DNA of 64,000 bases from positions 496,001 to 560,000 of the forward strand of contig WUJK01000009.1 in NCBI GenBank assembly GCA_011317545.1. The letters run 5' to 3'. A program made the position numbers and the translations under genes. Below the pieces are notes generated by a model. That model was not told the DNA's origin. It was given only the letters and a program-made list of their open reading frames with translations, and made no database searches. Below, piece after piece: positions 1-11,734 of the stretch. Each line of letters opens with the position of its first letter. Position 1 is the first letter of the stretch. The DNA is from Coniella vitis (lineage: Eukaryota; Ascomycota; Sordariomycetes; Diaporthales; Schizoparmaceae).

Positions 1-2
1 AA

Positions 3-344
3 GCCAAAGAACAAGAGCAGCAGCAGCCCCAGCAATCGCAACAACAAACTTGTGCGAGCAGAGGCCTAGCCATGCTCTCCTCCACTACCACCAGATCCCT
101 CAGCCCCGATCTGGCCGGCACCCCCGGGCGCCGACCCGTACACACACAGACATGGCCCGGCGCGCCCGTTGCCCGCCACGTGAGCTTCCAGGAGCCCGTC
201 AAGGCGATTCGCGGCCGGACGCGATCAAACCCAAACCTGTACCATGTTGCTCGCTGTGCTGAGTCGCCACAGGGGCGCCGAGCTTTTGCGAGGCGCAAGA
301 GTATTCGCAGGGCTATTACCGACTACATGCGACAGCTCGCATAA
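3..344 (+). CDS. 3' end of an unidentified gene, cut by the window start
   Basis: An open frame runs from the first bases to a TAA at 342-344 and gives at least 113 codons. The readable part begins with a glutamine-rich stretch (many CAG/CAA codons), then a Ser/Thr/Pro-rich segment, and ends in a basic C-terminus rich in Arg (ending in ITDYMRQLA). No domain is recognisable. The even GC-rich codon use and the absence of stops suggest the last exon of a gene whose start lies outside the window; an internal ATG at 72 is also in frame. It could be a regulatory protein with a disordered tail, but nothing shows this. Confidence 0.45.
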   Translation, partial: AKEQEQQQPQQSQQQTCASRGLAMLSSTTTRSLSPDLAGTPGRRPVHTQTWPGAPVARHVSFQEPVKAIRGRTRSNPNLYHVARCAESPQGRRAFARRKSIRRAITDYMRQLA

Positions 345-697
345 TTGGGCGAAATTTAAAAGTCTGATAATGTTGATAACGATGATGATGATGGAGTTCT
401 AGTTTTGGTACCTTTTCGAGAACAATGCCAGATTAGCTTAACAACAATTGAATTACAGATTCATTGCCTGGTACACTTTTGGTTTGTGTGTGTTTGTGTA
501 TGTTTTGATATGCCGCCCCCCCCCCAAACCAACCCTTCGCTGTCCAAATACATCAAACATTGGCATTGCCTGCCCGTCATTGCATCTCAGAATTAACCAC
601 TGGTAAGTAAAGATCGCTATCAACTCCCTAACTCCATTAAAGTGCAACCAAAGAATACTACCACCAAAGAAATGACATTCCACATGAAGATGCATTC
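345..697. other. intergenic, convergent 3' regions
   Basis: This lies between the end of the partial gene and the end of the minus-strand PPxY gene. It holds a TG-rich run at about 484-504 and a run of ten C at 516-525. No gene is seen. Confidence 0.6.
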
Positions 698-1624
698 CTA
701 ATGCCTCCTGTGTTCCCGATCCCAGATGGCCAACCCTGTCGTGACGGCCATGACGGCCCACCGCTCGCCCAAGGCCCCGGAAACACCTGTGCCAAGAAAA
801 CAAAACTTCCACAACTTGGTCATGCTCATGACCGCATTTGTGCACACAGCAACGACCTCGTGTCCGTCTCGACTTGGCGGACCGGACCCCGCCACCGTCA
901 CGCCTCCAGGCGGCAGCTCGTTGGTGAGGCGCACCAGCTTCCAGCCTGTGGTAGACCCAGCGAGCCCCGCGACGGCAAGACTGTTACTCCGGCGCCACTC
1001 ATAGGCTTCTTTGCGCCACACGATGCCGCCGTTGCCGTTGGGCCAGGGCACCTCAACGCGAAAGTGAAAGGCCGTCGTCATCATGCCTGGTGCCTGCACT
1101 GAGATGGTATCGCCGTTGCTACGTCCGGGCAGCGGCGGCACCGTCACATCCATGCGGCGGCCCCACGAGTCGTAAGAGACGGTGGCGAGCGGGGCAAAGT
1201 CCTCGGATGGGCCATTGTGCAGCACCAGGGAGCTCTGGACAACGGGCCAGCCGCTCCATGCTCCAACGGCGTAGAGCGGTGTGTTTTGGTGTTCGCCTAT
1301 AAAGTAGCGGCGCTGGAGCGCTCCAGGGAACGGATCACGGTAGAGGTTGAGGAGGGGCGGAAATTGGCGATTGATGTGGTTTTGGGAATGAGGGAGCAGT
1401 TGCGCAAAGGACTGGGCGGGGACTCGCTGAGGCGTGGAGGGTGATGTGGGCGTTGTAGGTGCGACGTTTGCGCTCGGTTTCGCAGCCGACGAGGTGGTTC
1501 GTAACGGTAGAGGCGGTGGTGCTTGGGGGTTGTCTTGTGGGCGGTGGGTTATGCTGGGCTGGCCTGTTGCTTCTTCGTAGGAGGGCGGAGGCTCCTCGAA
1601 GCCATTGCTGTCGCTGTTGGTCAT
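698..1624 (-). CDS. PPxY-motif protein with a LURP-one/tubby-like C-terminal domain
   Basis: This is an intronless 308-residue reading frame. The ATG at 1624 is chosen because the longer frame to 1714 opens only with TTG. Near the N-terminus there is a PPPSYEEATG motif of the kind bound by WW domains (for example Rsp5/Nedd4 ubiquitin ligases). About 70 Pro/Thr/Ser-rich, probably disordered residues follow. From about residue 95 a folded domain begins: RRYFIGEHQNTPLYAVGAWS, then alternating hydrophobic strands (VVQSSLVLHNGP, ATVSYDSWGRRMDVTVPPLP) and a C-terminal GERWAVMAVTTGLAIWDREH helix. This order resembles the LURP-one/tubby-like beta-barrel proteins with an N-terminal PPxY that are common in ascomycetes. 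Function is unknown; a link to ubiquitin-ligase recruitment is inference from the motif. Confidence 0.75.
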   Translation of the reverse strand: MTNSDSNGFEEPPPSYEEATGQPSITHRPQDNPQAPPPLPLRTTSSAAKPSANVAPTTPTSPSTPQRVPAQSFAQLLPHSQNHINRQFPPLLNLYRDPFPGALQRRYFIGEHQNTPLYAVGAWSGWPVVQSSLVLHNGPSEDFAPLATVSYDSWGRRMDVTVPPLPGRSNGDTISVQAPGMMTTAFHFRVEVPWPNGNGGIVWRKEAYEWRRSNSLAVAGLAGSTTGWKLVRLTNELPPGGVTVAGSGPPSRDGHEVVAVCTNAVMSMTKLWKFCFLGTGVSGALGERWAVMAVTTGLAIWDREHRRH

Positions 1625-2494
1625 GATTCTGAGCCGTTTTGTTGCCGGCGGTTGTGATGATGTAGATGATGGCTGTTGCGGGCGGTTGCACTCTACCTCC
1701 AGTCTGGTAGGCAATTCGTCGGACCTGATGGCAGCCTTCTTTGGTCACAAGCCAGGCCAAGGTATGGAAGGTATGGAAGGTGTATGGCGAAGTTGTCGAA
1801 GTATGGACGGACGATGGTGGAGAAATGCGTCTGCCGCAAGTTACTATGTAACCGCTTCAAGGAACAGCGAGAAGCTTCTTCGTGCTCCTTCCTTTTGAAT
1901 TGCGCCGTGGCTGTGAAAGAGAAAGAGCAAAACCCCGACCCCGACGTCGCTAGGCTGGATCCGTCGGATTGCTCGGCACAAGTTGCGAAGCATGGAGTAT
2001 GCAACGTGCAACAAGACCAGTCACTTAGTTTTGTTTTTCAATTGCACCCAAACCTTTCTCTGCCTTTTTTTCTTTGCTTCGCCATTCTTCTTTGCCATGC
2101 GACGTACTTCTTTGGGGCGCAGACCATTTGCAAAGGACCATGTGACGTCGGCAGTGCGTTCTTCGCCATGGGGTACGGACTAGCACGCCGCTACATAGTA
2201 CATCACTATATACAGTAGGCTTGTACTGGTTTGTAGCGCCACTGCTCGAGTACATCAATCTCGCAGCTTGACTCGCGGACCAAAAAGTACTGGCTGCCTC
2301 CACTCTACTCGGCTCGCTGTCAGGATACCTCCGATGACCAGGGGTTCAAGTCAAACAAAGTAAAACGGGCAGTGACGTACTACCATAGCATGTAAAAGCA
2401 GCAACACCAAACTATGTAGCCAACCGAAACCACGTGAAAAAGTACCTAATGTACCTTGACGGTTCCTGTGATTGTCAACCTCTCAAGACAACAT
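1625..2494. other. intergenic, upstream of the PPxY gene
   Basis: This is the promoter side of the PPxY gene and the 3' side of the membrane-protein gene. A half-palindrome ACATAGTACAT at 2193-2203 belongs to a dispersed motif found in many intergenic regions of this window. No further gene is seen. Confidence 0.55.
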
Positions 2495-4560
2495 CTACTT
2501 CTCCCACAACTCATCGAAAGGGTTATTCTTCATTCCATGCGGCGAATCAGAATATGGCGTCCGTGGCGTGCCGGGCGTCCAGCTTGCTACCGGCGTGTCC
2601 TTGCCACTCAAGGTGTGCGATGCCGGCTTGCCACTCATCTTGTTCAAAGACTCGCCGCGCCATGCTAGTTCGATGCTCTCGTCGCTCATCGTCGGCAGTT
2701 TTGGGCCGATGCCCGAGTTATGCTCGTCCTCGGACACTTCAACGACTTTGTATCGACTCGACAAGCGCTTCTCCACGCCTTCGGTTACGCCAAACAGGTT
2801 ATAGTAGACGTATTTTCCAGCGAGCGGCGCCCACACCATCACCGCAATCAACTGCCCAAACGTCCATGCCGACGATGCCGTGCCGACGAATTTGAGAATA
2901 TCAATCAAGCCTTTCAAATACATGCCGACGTATATGAGGAGTGCAAATTCAAGGCAGAACCAGCCCACCTTGTGCAAGGCTGGCCAAGCTCGCCGCCGCA
3001 GAAACAGCACCGTCGAGTTGCGAAGCTCCCAGTTGTCCAGCCCTCTGTCTAGTCGTCCGCGGCGGTTGAGCGAGTGCCACAAATTATCTACGACCAACGC
3101 GGGGAAAACGAGAAAGCCCACGAACAGGCCGGAGTCCACGCTGCCCAGTGCCTCAGACATTCCCGACAGCGTGTCAAGACAGTAGGTCATGGGACTCGGG
3201 TTGCTACCACACGAGTCAATGGGCGCATTGTCTTTGAAATAGCTCCACAGCGTACCGTAGTCTGGCATCAGACTCTGTTGTGAGACAATGATGGCGAGCG
3301 AAAAGGTCACCAGAACCATGACGGTCAGGTACCACCACCGCACACCCAAAGCGCATCAGGCCAATCTGCGTGAAGAGGAGAGGCAATGTGCCCGTGACAG
3401 AGAGCATCTGGACGATTTCGACGTTCAACACTGCTTCAGCAAAGGAGCTCGAGCTGCTGAGCATGGCAGCGTGGTCCGACGAAGCAAAGATGGCGAGCGT
3501 CGTCAGCTGGATGGAGGCGACAAAAAAGACCTGTACTTCTTGGAACTCGGCGAGAACCGACAAGAGCGCTGCTGCGGGCCGCGATCGCGCAAGCCGCTTC
3601 TGATGCTCATCCGCCCGTTGCCAGGGAGTCCTCCGCTGTTGCAAGCCCACTGAGATGTCCCGCTTCGGCCCGTCGCCCGCCATGCGATCCTGCAAGGAGA
3701 AGAGCAAAGATAGGACGGGCCGCATCCATCCGGTAAAGATGTTGATCAATACTGACACGACTATGGCGAGTGCTGCTTGCAAAATGTACGAAATGACCAC
3801 CTGTTGTGCAGCACACATACGTTAGTCCATTCAATTTCCTGCCCATTACCCATCTGGTTCGTCTCATAAATCGGTTGTAATACTGGTGAGCACCTACCCC
3901 AGGACCAGCAATATCTGAGTTGACGGCACTGTCCATCCCATCACAATAGTCCCGTACACCATTGTACAGCGCCATGGCCTGGTTTTGGCTACCGCTAATA
4001 TCCAAGTTTGTGATGTTGCTCGAACACGACCCAAGACTATAATCCTGACACGACGCCGAAATGCACGTGGAGGCATCCGTAAAGATCTGGGTCGCATTAA
4101 AATCCGCCAGGGTGGTGAAACCCATCGTCTGGCCTGCCGTCGTCAACTGGGTTGTGTTGATCGTCAACTGCTGGCTCCCGACATACTGACTTGCCGCCGC
4201 GAGCGTCAGGCAATTCCATAGCGTATAGCTCGAATTAAACATGAGCGCCGGGCTGGCGCATGCAGCCGCGCAGTTCTTGTAGTAGTTACCAACCCGCCAC
4301 CCCTCGCCATTTCCCACGGATGTTTCGGCCGTGCTGTTGATGTGGCACCCCGACGTCAAGAGGGATAATGAACCCAAACTCGTCGTCTGGCCCGCCTGCT
4401 GCGCCTGCGCCAACTGCGCCACATCGCTGAGTTGCAGAATAATGTCGTCAAAGGAGGTTGTGTTGAGGACGATTTGCGCGCTGCCGCCAAGAGGTCGCGG
4501 CAAGAAACTTTGTTGGCCTGGGTCGACGAGCTGAATGGCTACACTACTTGCAGTAGCCAT
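2495..4560 (-). CDS. seven-helix membrane protein with large extracytoplasmic N-domain; apparent frameshift
   Basis: Exon 1 is 4560-3898. An intron at 3897-3801 (GTAGGT..ACAACAG) joins it in frame to 3800 onward. The product is about 655 residues. The first 220 residues are hydrophilic with several Asn-x-Thr/Ser sites and paired cysteines, like a lumenal or extracellular domain, although no signal peptide is visible. About seven hydrophobic segments follow: VVISYILQAALAIVVSVLI, QVFFVASIQLTTLAIFA, VEIVQMLSVTGTLPLLF, WWYLTVMVLVTFSLAIIV, GLFVGFLVFPALVV, VGWFCLEFALLIYVGMYL and FGQLIAVMVWAPLAG. A Ser/Thr-rich cytoplasmic tail ends the protein. The frame shifts by one base at 3345-3350 (plus-strand CCCAAA): upstream ends LFTQIGLMRF and downstream resumes GVRWWYLTVM. 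This is either a sequencing error or a real break. A 58-bp intron could restore the frame but would remove a good helix. The family is not named. Confidence 0.7.
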
Positions 4561-7500
4561 TGTGATGGGGGATCGTTTTTTCCCTCCCCCGTTTGTTTCC
4601 TGATCAAGGATATGTGCGTGCTGCGTCTATTTGTCACAAAGTCCAAAAACCATCTGTTGCGCCTTGTTGAATGACCCAAAATTGAACGGATTGCACTGAA
4701 CTAAACGTTTCAGTTCGTATTTGGTCCTTGTCCTTTGAGGTGATGTTGAGTGTTTTCTCTGAGAGTGAGTGAAAATGAGCGGCTGGGCGTTTGCATTTTT
4801 GTTTGACAAGGAAAACTAGGAAATGGTTTACATGGGGTGTATTGCGACATAATCGTCAAGCAAACGGCCGGGCCTAGAAAGGAGCACCTCTCGAGGGCTT
4901 TTCGTATTGGGATTGTGGTCCCCCCCGCCCTTCCAACAACGATATCTTACAACACGGAGAAAAGAAGACAAGAAAAAAAAAACACAGACGGGCAAAAAGA
5001 AAATGAATGCCAAGAAAGGAAGAAAGACGAATCATGGCAATGAAAGTCTCCCATGTCATTAGAGAACGGCGGTCCGGCACCAAAATGGGGACCACACAAG
5101 GGGCAAAAGAGAGAGGCCCTGTATACATAGTATATGAATGAACGTGCGGATTCCCCAGTGGAGACAGACCATGTTCATGGCTAAAACCTGCCGGAGAAGG
5201 GGGTTGGAAAGCAATCTGGCTGGCGAAAAGAGGAGACGGGGCCCACGAGGATTAATCCATCGTTGATAGGCCAATGCCATTTTCCGCTTGGAGGGCTATG
5301 CCAACCAACTCGGGCCGGGCCAGGGGAGATCGACATCTAAAGATCCTCTCTCTATCTCTCTCTGTCTATACATACATAGTGTGCGTCCAAAGTCATTGCA
5401 AGTTTCTTCAATTATTGTATAGCATTTTTGGGGAAGGGGGTTTTAGACTATATTTAGGGCTGTGGCGGATCAGTCACTGCGGGTTAAATTTGGATTGGTC
5501 AAGTTTTACTTCTAAAATCAACGTCGCAGCTTTCTGAATATGTTGTTGGGGATCGGTTCATTTTACAGTGTTGGGTGCTCGTATGCCTCTCTTGAATCGC
5601 TTGAGGGCCAAGAATGGATTGGGGTCCTCTCGACACGGCCCGATACCCGGGGGGGGGGAAAGGGGGGGAGATGGCCAAAGTCAAAGTCCATGGTTGCACA
5701 CCCTCAACAGATGGACCGATTGAATCGTTCCTTATAAGCATGATATGAAAGAAGAGAACCGAAATTTTCATCACTTAAGGAAGGGAAGAAAGAAAAAGAA
5801 AAGTAAGAGAAAAATACAGGCCAGCTTATGGGTGCTTTCCTTCGTCTGCAAACGATGATGCACCGTTGATTCTGGCACGAATATGCTCTCATTGTGTGAT
5901 GCACAGCTTACCGCGCGTTCCATTGCAAGGCAGGTAGAGGAAGAAATTCAAATGTTCTTCAGGTGAATGGTCATGATGAGACACAGTCTTCGCTGTAGTG
6001 TCTATAGTACTTACTATTCAGCACAGGGAACGAACAATGATAGATATGACGGTGCTGCAAGAACAGGGCCTCGACCGGGAGTATTGGCTGGCAAGACAAA
6101 TCGCGCGCACCACTGCCTTCTTCATTTTTTTGAATAAAAAAAGGGTAATAGCAATCCAAAGGTACTCGCAATTATCAGTCTCCTCAGTAGTCGAGGTAAT
6201 ATTTGTCTAGCTGCACAACACAACATACTGTCGTGTATTTTCCGGTTGCATAATCGCAAAAAATGTGCTCAATACCCGAGCCCGTATATTGCCTGCGGGA
6301 CCCATCTCCGGAGCCCGGAACACCGGTACACGGTACGCGGAATCTCCGCCCCGAAAATCAGTGAGTCGTCGCATGGTTGCAATCTTTGGCATTCTTGGGA
6401 AGCAAAAGAGGTACCGGAAAAAGGAAAATTAAACAACACAATCATCCTTTTAGTATGACTCTCGCAACATAGATCAGAGCCAGTATCTTGCTATTTCACA
6501 CAACCTTGCCAGTCAGTCCTGCTTCAGTATAATCGGTGTGAGGTTAAGGGGGGCGGGGCCTGTTATTGGCCGGGCCGATCAAGTTCATATCGCAGTGTTA
6601 CCAAGACCCGGCCCCCTCGGGAAATCACTGGGACGTTCGCATAAACATACGCGTAGTTTATAAAAGTGTCAAACTATCATTATACCAGCTTATCAAACCG
6701 AGTATGGATTATGGGATCCAAGAGGCATTTCGTTGTTACTCTGTAAGCGTGAATAAATTTGCTTTCTACAACCAGCCCTAAAGTGGTGTAGTAATACAGA
6801 CAAGGACACACAGCGCAGGTTATCATCGAGATGCAAAAGCAAGACGCATCTCTGAGTGCGCAATGTTTGTACCAATCAATAGAGCTTGGCGAGTCACTCT
6901 TTTCAAATTATGTGATGTCGTTGCTCCAGTGAAAGCTATATGTGCTGGACAGCAGACAACTCAGATCCTCGTAAGTGATAGACGTAGTCCCGTGGTGATT
7001 ATGGTCCACATCACGTGCGCAAACATGACCTCTACATAAGTAAAATACACGCGTGTTCATTGCATTATTTTGTGGCATTTTATATACGTATCTCCAACCT
7101 CAGGGTTTCCTAGGGATGCCTTGCCTGTTCGGATTCGCATCCATGGGGTTCAAGAGGCCCTCAAGTCTACAACATGCTAATATGTTGACCATAGCTAGAC
7201 TTCAAACAGGTGTAGCCCTTGGGTATGCCGATATTGAAACGTACCAGCCGGGACTCACAGACTTGACTGTGCTTTGATACTGACCGCTACTGAAGGATTT
7301 GATCGTCGCACTTTTAGATATCATCCATATTAGAATCACATGACCTCGAGACACATGCTGGTCAGTACATAGTCGTAGGTACTCTCTGCCAGCGCTCCTG
7401 TGGCAAAGCAGGCAGGTCCGAGTTTCATTGCATGATGCGGCCCTCCTCGTGGATGTGGAGCAGGTGGATGTTATGCTGCTGTTCCAGATCTACTGCAACT

Positions 7501-9716
7501 CTTGGGACTAGCTGTAAGGTTCTATATAGCAATAAGCGGTCTCGGCGTGGCGATTTGGGAGAGGCAGTATCTCGATGTTTGTAGGCACGGTTGCATACGG
7601 AGCATTGTACCTGGATCTCGACGTGCTCGATACGTGGCTTCAGGTCGTCCGATGCCCAAAAGACACTGTCAGCCCACTGCGAATCAAGTCCGAGACGTGC
7701 ATCTGCAGGGTTGTGAAGCGCAGAAAACAATGTCTTTGCTTGCAAGCTGGGGATTATACAGTCCTGTTGATGGACTACGATATGGATGTCAAGTTTATGC
7801 TCAATGAGTTCCCGCCGCACCGGAACCGGAGTTGGGCACGAGGTCGATGACTGATCGATATCCATGCTCGGCATGTGGACAAGACCTGACTGGCTAGAAA
7901 AAAGTGATGGGATTTCCAAAGCAGCTCAGACTCACAAGACATCAAGTCCGATAGAGTGGCGGCTTGTTGGGCGAGAGACGATGCGCGTGGGGGCTGCTGG
8001 AGCCAGTCAATGCGCAGGAGGCAGGTTCTCGTGGCGATCTGGCGCTGGTGGTGGAGAGGAGGAGAATGAGATGTGCTTGATCAGCAGGAACAAGTTGAAT
8101 TCGCAAGTTGTGATCCAGTTTCCGTTCGGTTGTAGTTGATAGTGGCATTTGCCAAACAACATCGCAGGCAACGGTCAGACAACTGTTGGCCTATAGAGAG
8201 CGCCATTGTCACATTAGCCAACAATTGTCTGTCGCCTGGAGAACATGTTTCCGCTGCCATCATTTCGGGGTCTCAGATATATCTGTGTTGGTTAGTAATA
8301 AGACGGTATCGTGCCAACACACACGCACACACAAATGCGGACCATCTCAGCACCTCCGGTCCAGGTATAGAACAAAGACAATATGGACTCCTGCCTGTCA
8401 TGCGCCGTAGCACATGGTCTGACAAGTTAATGCAGGCTCCATAAAGAGGCCACTTGCAAGTCTGGATAGTCCACCGGTGCGAAAGCCACGCTGCGAAGCC
8501 GGAGATGCATGCTATGCACTGCCCAGGTATAGCACTGTCGCGACAACAAAGGAAAGGGGCCACCGCCCTAGCATGCCGTGTCCGGTCGTAGACCGATCGA
8601 ATGTACGGCCGAGGTTAGGGCGTTGGGGCGTTGGGCCGGTCGTTGGGCGTTGCGTCTGGAGACGCGCACGAAAAGCAGAACAGCAGCGTTGGAGTCGAGA
8701 GGCATCGAGGTGAAATATTCGCAACATGGCTCGCATCAAATTGGGCGGTAGCCGCGAGGCCGAGGTGGGGACTCGGACGACGTGACCCCGCAAAGTGTTT
8801 GCGTTGCCAACAATAGAAGCAAGAGCAGGCTACATTGCGGCTCTGCTGGCGTCCTTCCAGGGGCGGCGGCTTCTTTTGGTGCCCACTCAGGATTCTCTGC
8901 CTATGTGTCCCGACGGAGGTTAGCGAAGGGCAGTCGAACCACTCTGGACACGATACCATGTAGTGACGGTAGGGTCCCTGTCACTGACGTGCAGGGCCAC
9001 GGCGGCGTGATTGTCGTCTGTCGCATTCAGCCAGGGCAGGGCCAGGCCTGGAGGATCCACTGCCAAAAAGGGCCGTGGCGTGATTCCTGCTTGTGCATCG
9101 CCAGCAGCCTGCAGCATCTAGCTACGTTGAGGCAGGCGCAACTCGGTAGGGATCCGAGTACTGCACCTGTCAAGTTGCTTAAAGTGGGCCCAAGCATGCT
9201 GCAGGTATCCGATACCTGGTAGCCAGCATGGTCGTGCCATACCGACATCCTGTACTCCCCTACAAAGTATGTACTATGTACTTATGAGCCGCAAGCATTC
9301 TCCCACAAACGCTGATTCACCCTTTACTGAGTACGCCAACACCTTGATTTTGTCGCCTGCTTTGCATCGTCTTCCGACTTTTCCCCCCGTTCATCAATCG
9401 TCGACGACACGCCACCTTGTAACTGCTTGTGCTACTCGGCTCGCAACAACAATGCACTGGCAACCAGGCCCCAGTTTTCCTGCGACTGTTTGCTGCAGCG
9501 GCGGGTGCTGCGTGCTGGCCCCGACGATCGCAGCTGCTGTCGACGCCGCCCGCCGAGACTTTGCATGGGATGTTTGGCTTTCCACCTTTCCGTCAGTCCA
9601 TCCCGTCAAGCTTTTCCCTGCTTGAACTGCCTTTCGACGGCTCCATGTCCATGTACCTGTGTACCGCCAGCATGCCGCGGTCTCATCTGCATCGACGTGT
9701 CATACCGAGAACGACG

Positions 9717-9722
9717 TATAAG
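9717..9722 (+). promoter_or_regulatory. candidate TATA element of pyruvate decarboxylase
   Basis: TATAAG lies 219 bp upstream of the decarboxylase ATG. A CT- and CAA-rich stretch of leader type follows it. The role is inferred from sequence and position only. Confidence 0.4.
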
Positions 9723-9782
9723 ACTGTCCGGCGCCGGCTTCTGCCACGGGATGAAAGAGCTCGAGGACTCCAGACTTCTCAC

Positions 9783-9816
9783 AGCAACAACAACAACAAT
9801 AACAGCAACAACAACC
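9783..9816 (+). repeat. CAA-rich leader repeat
   Basis: Repeated CAACAA units (with one AATAAC interruption) lie about 120-150 bp before the decarboxylase start, probably in its 5' UTR. Unstructured CAA tracts are known to favour scanning and translation. A similar tract precedes the GPI-protein gene at 53848-53868. Confidence 0.5.
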
Positions 9817-9935
9817 ATTGAGGGCTTTACAACTTCTCAAGAAGGACTCGAATCTTGCCACACACCCTTCGGTCCTTTTCTTCCAGAGAACTCCTCGATC
9901 TTCTTCTTCCCAAAATACACAACCGCCCCTTCAGC

Positions 9936-11734
9936 ATGACAAGTTCACCAGGCAAGTTCACCGTCGGTGACTACCTCGCCGAGCGGCTGGCTCAGGTCGG
10001 CATCCGCCACCACTTTGTCGTTCCCGGCGACTACAACCTCATTCTGCTCGACAAGCTGCAAGCCCACCCTGATCTCAAGGAGGTTGGCTGTGCCAATGAG
10101 CTCAACTGCAGTTTGGCCGCTGAGGGTTACGCCCGTGCCAACGGTGTCTCGGCATGTGTCGTCACCTACAGCGTTGGTGCCATCTCAGCCATGAACGGTA
10201 CCGGCTCTGCCTACGCCGAGAACCTGCCTCTGATTCTCATCTCGGGCTCTCCCAACACCAACGATGCTAGCCAGTTCCACATTCTGCACCACACTCTCGG
10301 CAAGCTCGACTACTCATACCAATTCGAGATGGCACAAAAGGTCACTTGCTGCGCGGTCGCCGTGAACCGCGCAGAAGAAGCTCCCAGATTGATTGACAGA
10401 GCCCTGCGTGCCGCCATCCTGTCCCGCAAGCCCTGCTACATTGAGATCCCCACCAACCTGGCCGGTGCCGCATGTGTCCGGCCCGGCCCCATCTCTGCCG
10501 TCACCGAGCCTGTCCACTCGGACCAGGGTGCCCTCAAGGCCGCTGCGGACTGCGCTGCCGAGTACCTGAGCGGTAAGATCAAGCCCATGATCCTCGTCGG
10601 CCCCAAAGCGTCGCGCTGCTTCGCCGACAAGGCCCTGATTAAGCTGGCCGAGGCTATGGGTTGCGCTGTTGCCGTCCAGCCCGCTGCCAAGGGCATGTTC
10701 CCCGAAGATCACCCCCAGTTCGTCGGTGTCTTTTGGGGCCAGGTCTCCACCATGGCGGCCGACGCCATTCTCAACTGGGCCGATGCCATCATTTGCGCTG
10801 GCTGCGTCTTCAACGACTACTCGACCGTCGGTTGGACGGCCATGCCTAACATTCCTCTCATGAAGTGTGACATGGACCACGTTACCTTCCCTGGCGCTCA
10901 CTTCTCGCGTGTGCGTCTGAGCGAGTTCCTCGACCACCTGTCGACCGAGGTCCAATTCAACGATTCCACCATGGTCGAATACGGCCGTCTTCGTCCCGAT
11001 CCTTTTGTCGTCCACACTGCCGGCGAAGATGACGGGCTCACCCGCAAGGAAGTTCAGCGCCAGCTCCAGGCCCTCGTTACCCCTGATACTACACTCTTCA
11101 TCGAGACTGGTGACTCGTGGTTCAACGGCACCCAGCTGACCCTACCCAAGGGTGCTGGCTACGAGATTGAGATGCAGTGGGGTCACATTGGCTGGTCTGT
11201 CCCAGCTTCCTTTGGTTACGCCATGTGCCACCCTGAGCGCCGCACAATCTGCGTGTGCGGTGACGGTTCCTTCCAGGTCACTGCCCAAGAGGTGTCGCAA
11301 ATGGTGCGCTTCAACCTGCCCATCACCATCCTACTCGTCAACAACCGTGGCTACACCATTGAGGTCGAAATCCATGACGGTTCCTACAACAAGATCAAGA
11401 ACTGGGACTATGCCATGCTCATGAAGGCCTTCAATTCCACCGACGGCAAGGGCATTAGCTACACTGCCGAAACAGCCGGTCAGCTCAAGGAGGCCATTGC
11501 CAAGGCCAACGAGTACAAGGAGGGTCCATGCTTGATTGAGTGCTCGATCCACCAGGACGATTGCAGCAAGGAACTCATAACTTGGGGTGTAAGTATCTGA
11601 ACTCTTCCCTTCTTTTATTTTTGCTCGTCTCCTGTATTCTTTCCGCTACATTCTTGACTGACTTGGATACAAAGCACTATGTCGCCGCAGCTAACGCGAG
11701 ACCGCCCAGAAATGCGCCAGTGGACGAGTACTAG
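9936..11734 (+). CDS. PDC1: pyruvate decarboxylase (thiamine diphosphate enzyme)
   Basis: This cytosolic enzyme converts pyruvate to acetaldehyde and CO2 in alcoholic fermentation. Exon 1 is 9936-11588, the intron is 11589-11674 (GTAAGT..ACAAAG) and exon 2 is 11675-11734, giving 570 residues, the usual length. The N-domain has FTVGDYLAERLAQVGIRHHF and the catalytic Glu in GCANELNCSLAAEGYARANG. The neighbouring His pair is in QFHILHHTLG. The C-terminal cofactor domain has the thiamine-diphosphate motif starting CVCGDGSFQVTAQE and ending ILLVNNRGYTIE. The C-terminus VAAANARPPR fits fungal relatives. The ATG at 9936 is used: the frame stays open upstream, but only from a TTG at 9855. Strong C-ending codon bias suggests high expression. 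An alternative splice acceptor at 11709 would give a different tail (separate entry). Confidence 0.96.

Larger units (their letters stand above)
4561..9935. other. 5.4-kb gene-poor region upstream of pyruvate decarboxylase
   Basis: No reading frame here has both a credible start and recognisable protein character on either strand. Visible content includes a pyrimidine-rich CTCTCT tract at about 5345-5365, a G-rich run at 5650-5668, a GGGGGGCGGGG stretch near 6550, and TACTATGTA-type motifs at 5121-5135 and 9268-9281. The last 400 bp are the likely promoter and leader of the decarboxylase gene. It may hold non-coding transcripts, but none can be shown from sequence. Confidence 0.45.

Noticed and set aside
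7425..7919. 164-codon minus-strand frame
   Set aside because: It opens with TTG, shows no domain or signal and overlaps other open frames; probably chance.
8782..9222. 146-codon plus-strand frame
   Set aside because: Composition is low-complexity-free but resembles random translation; no family match or promoter context.
9855..9935. In-frame N-terminal extension of pyruvate decarboxylase with an Arg/Ser/Leu-rich, presequence-like composition
   Set aside because: It opens only with TTG; no in-frame ATG lies upstream, and the ATG at 9936 gives the normal family start.
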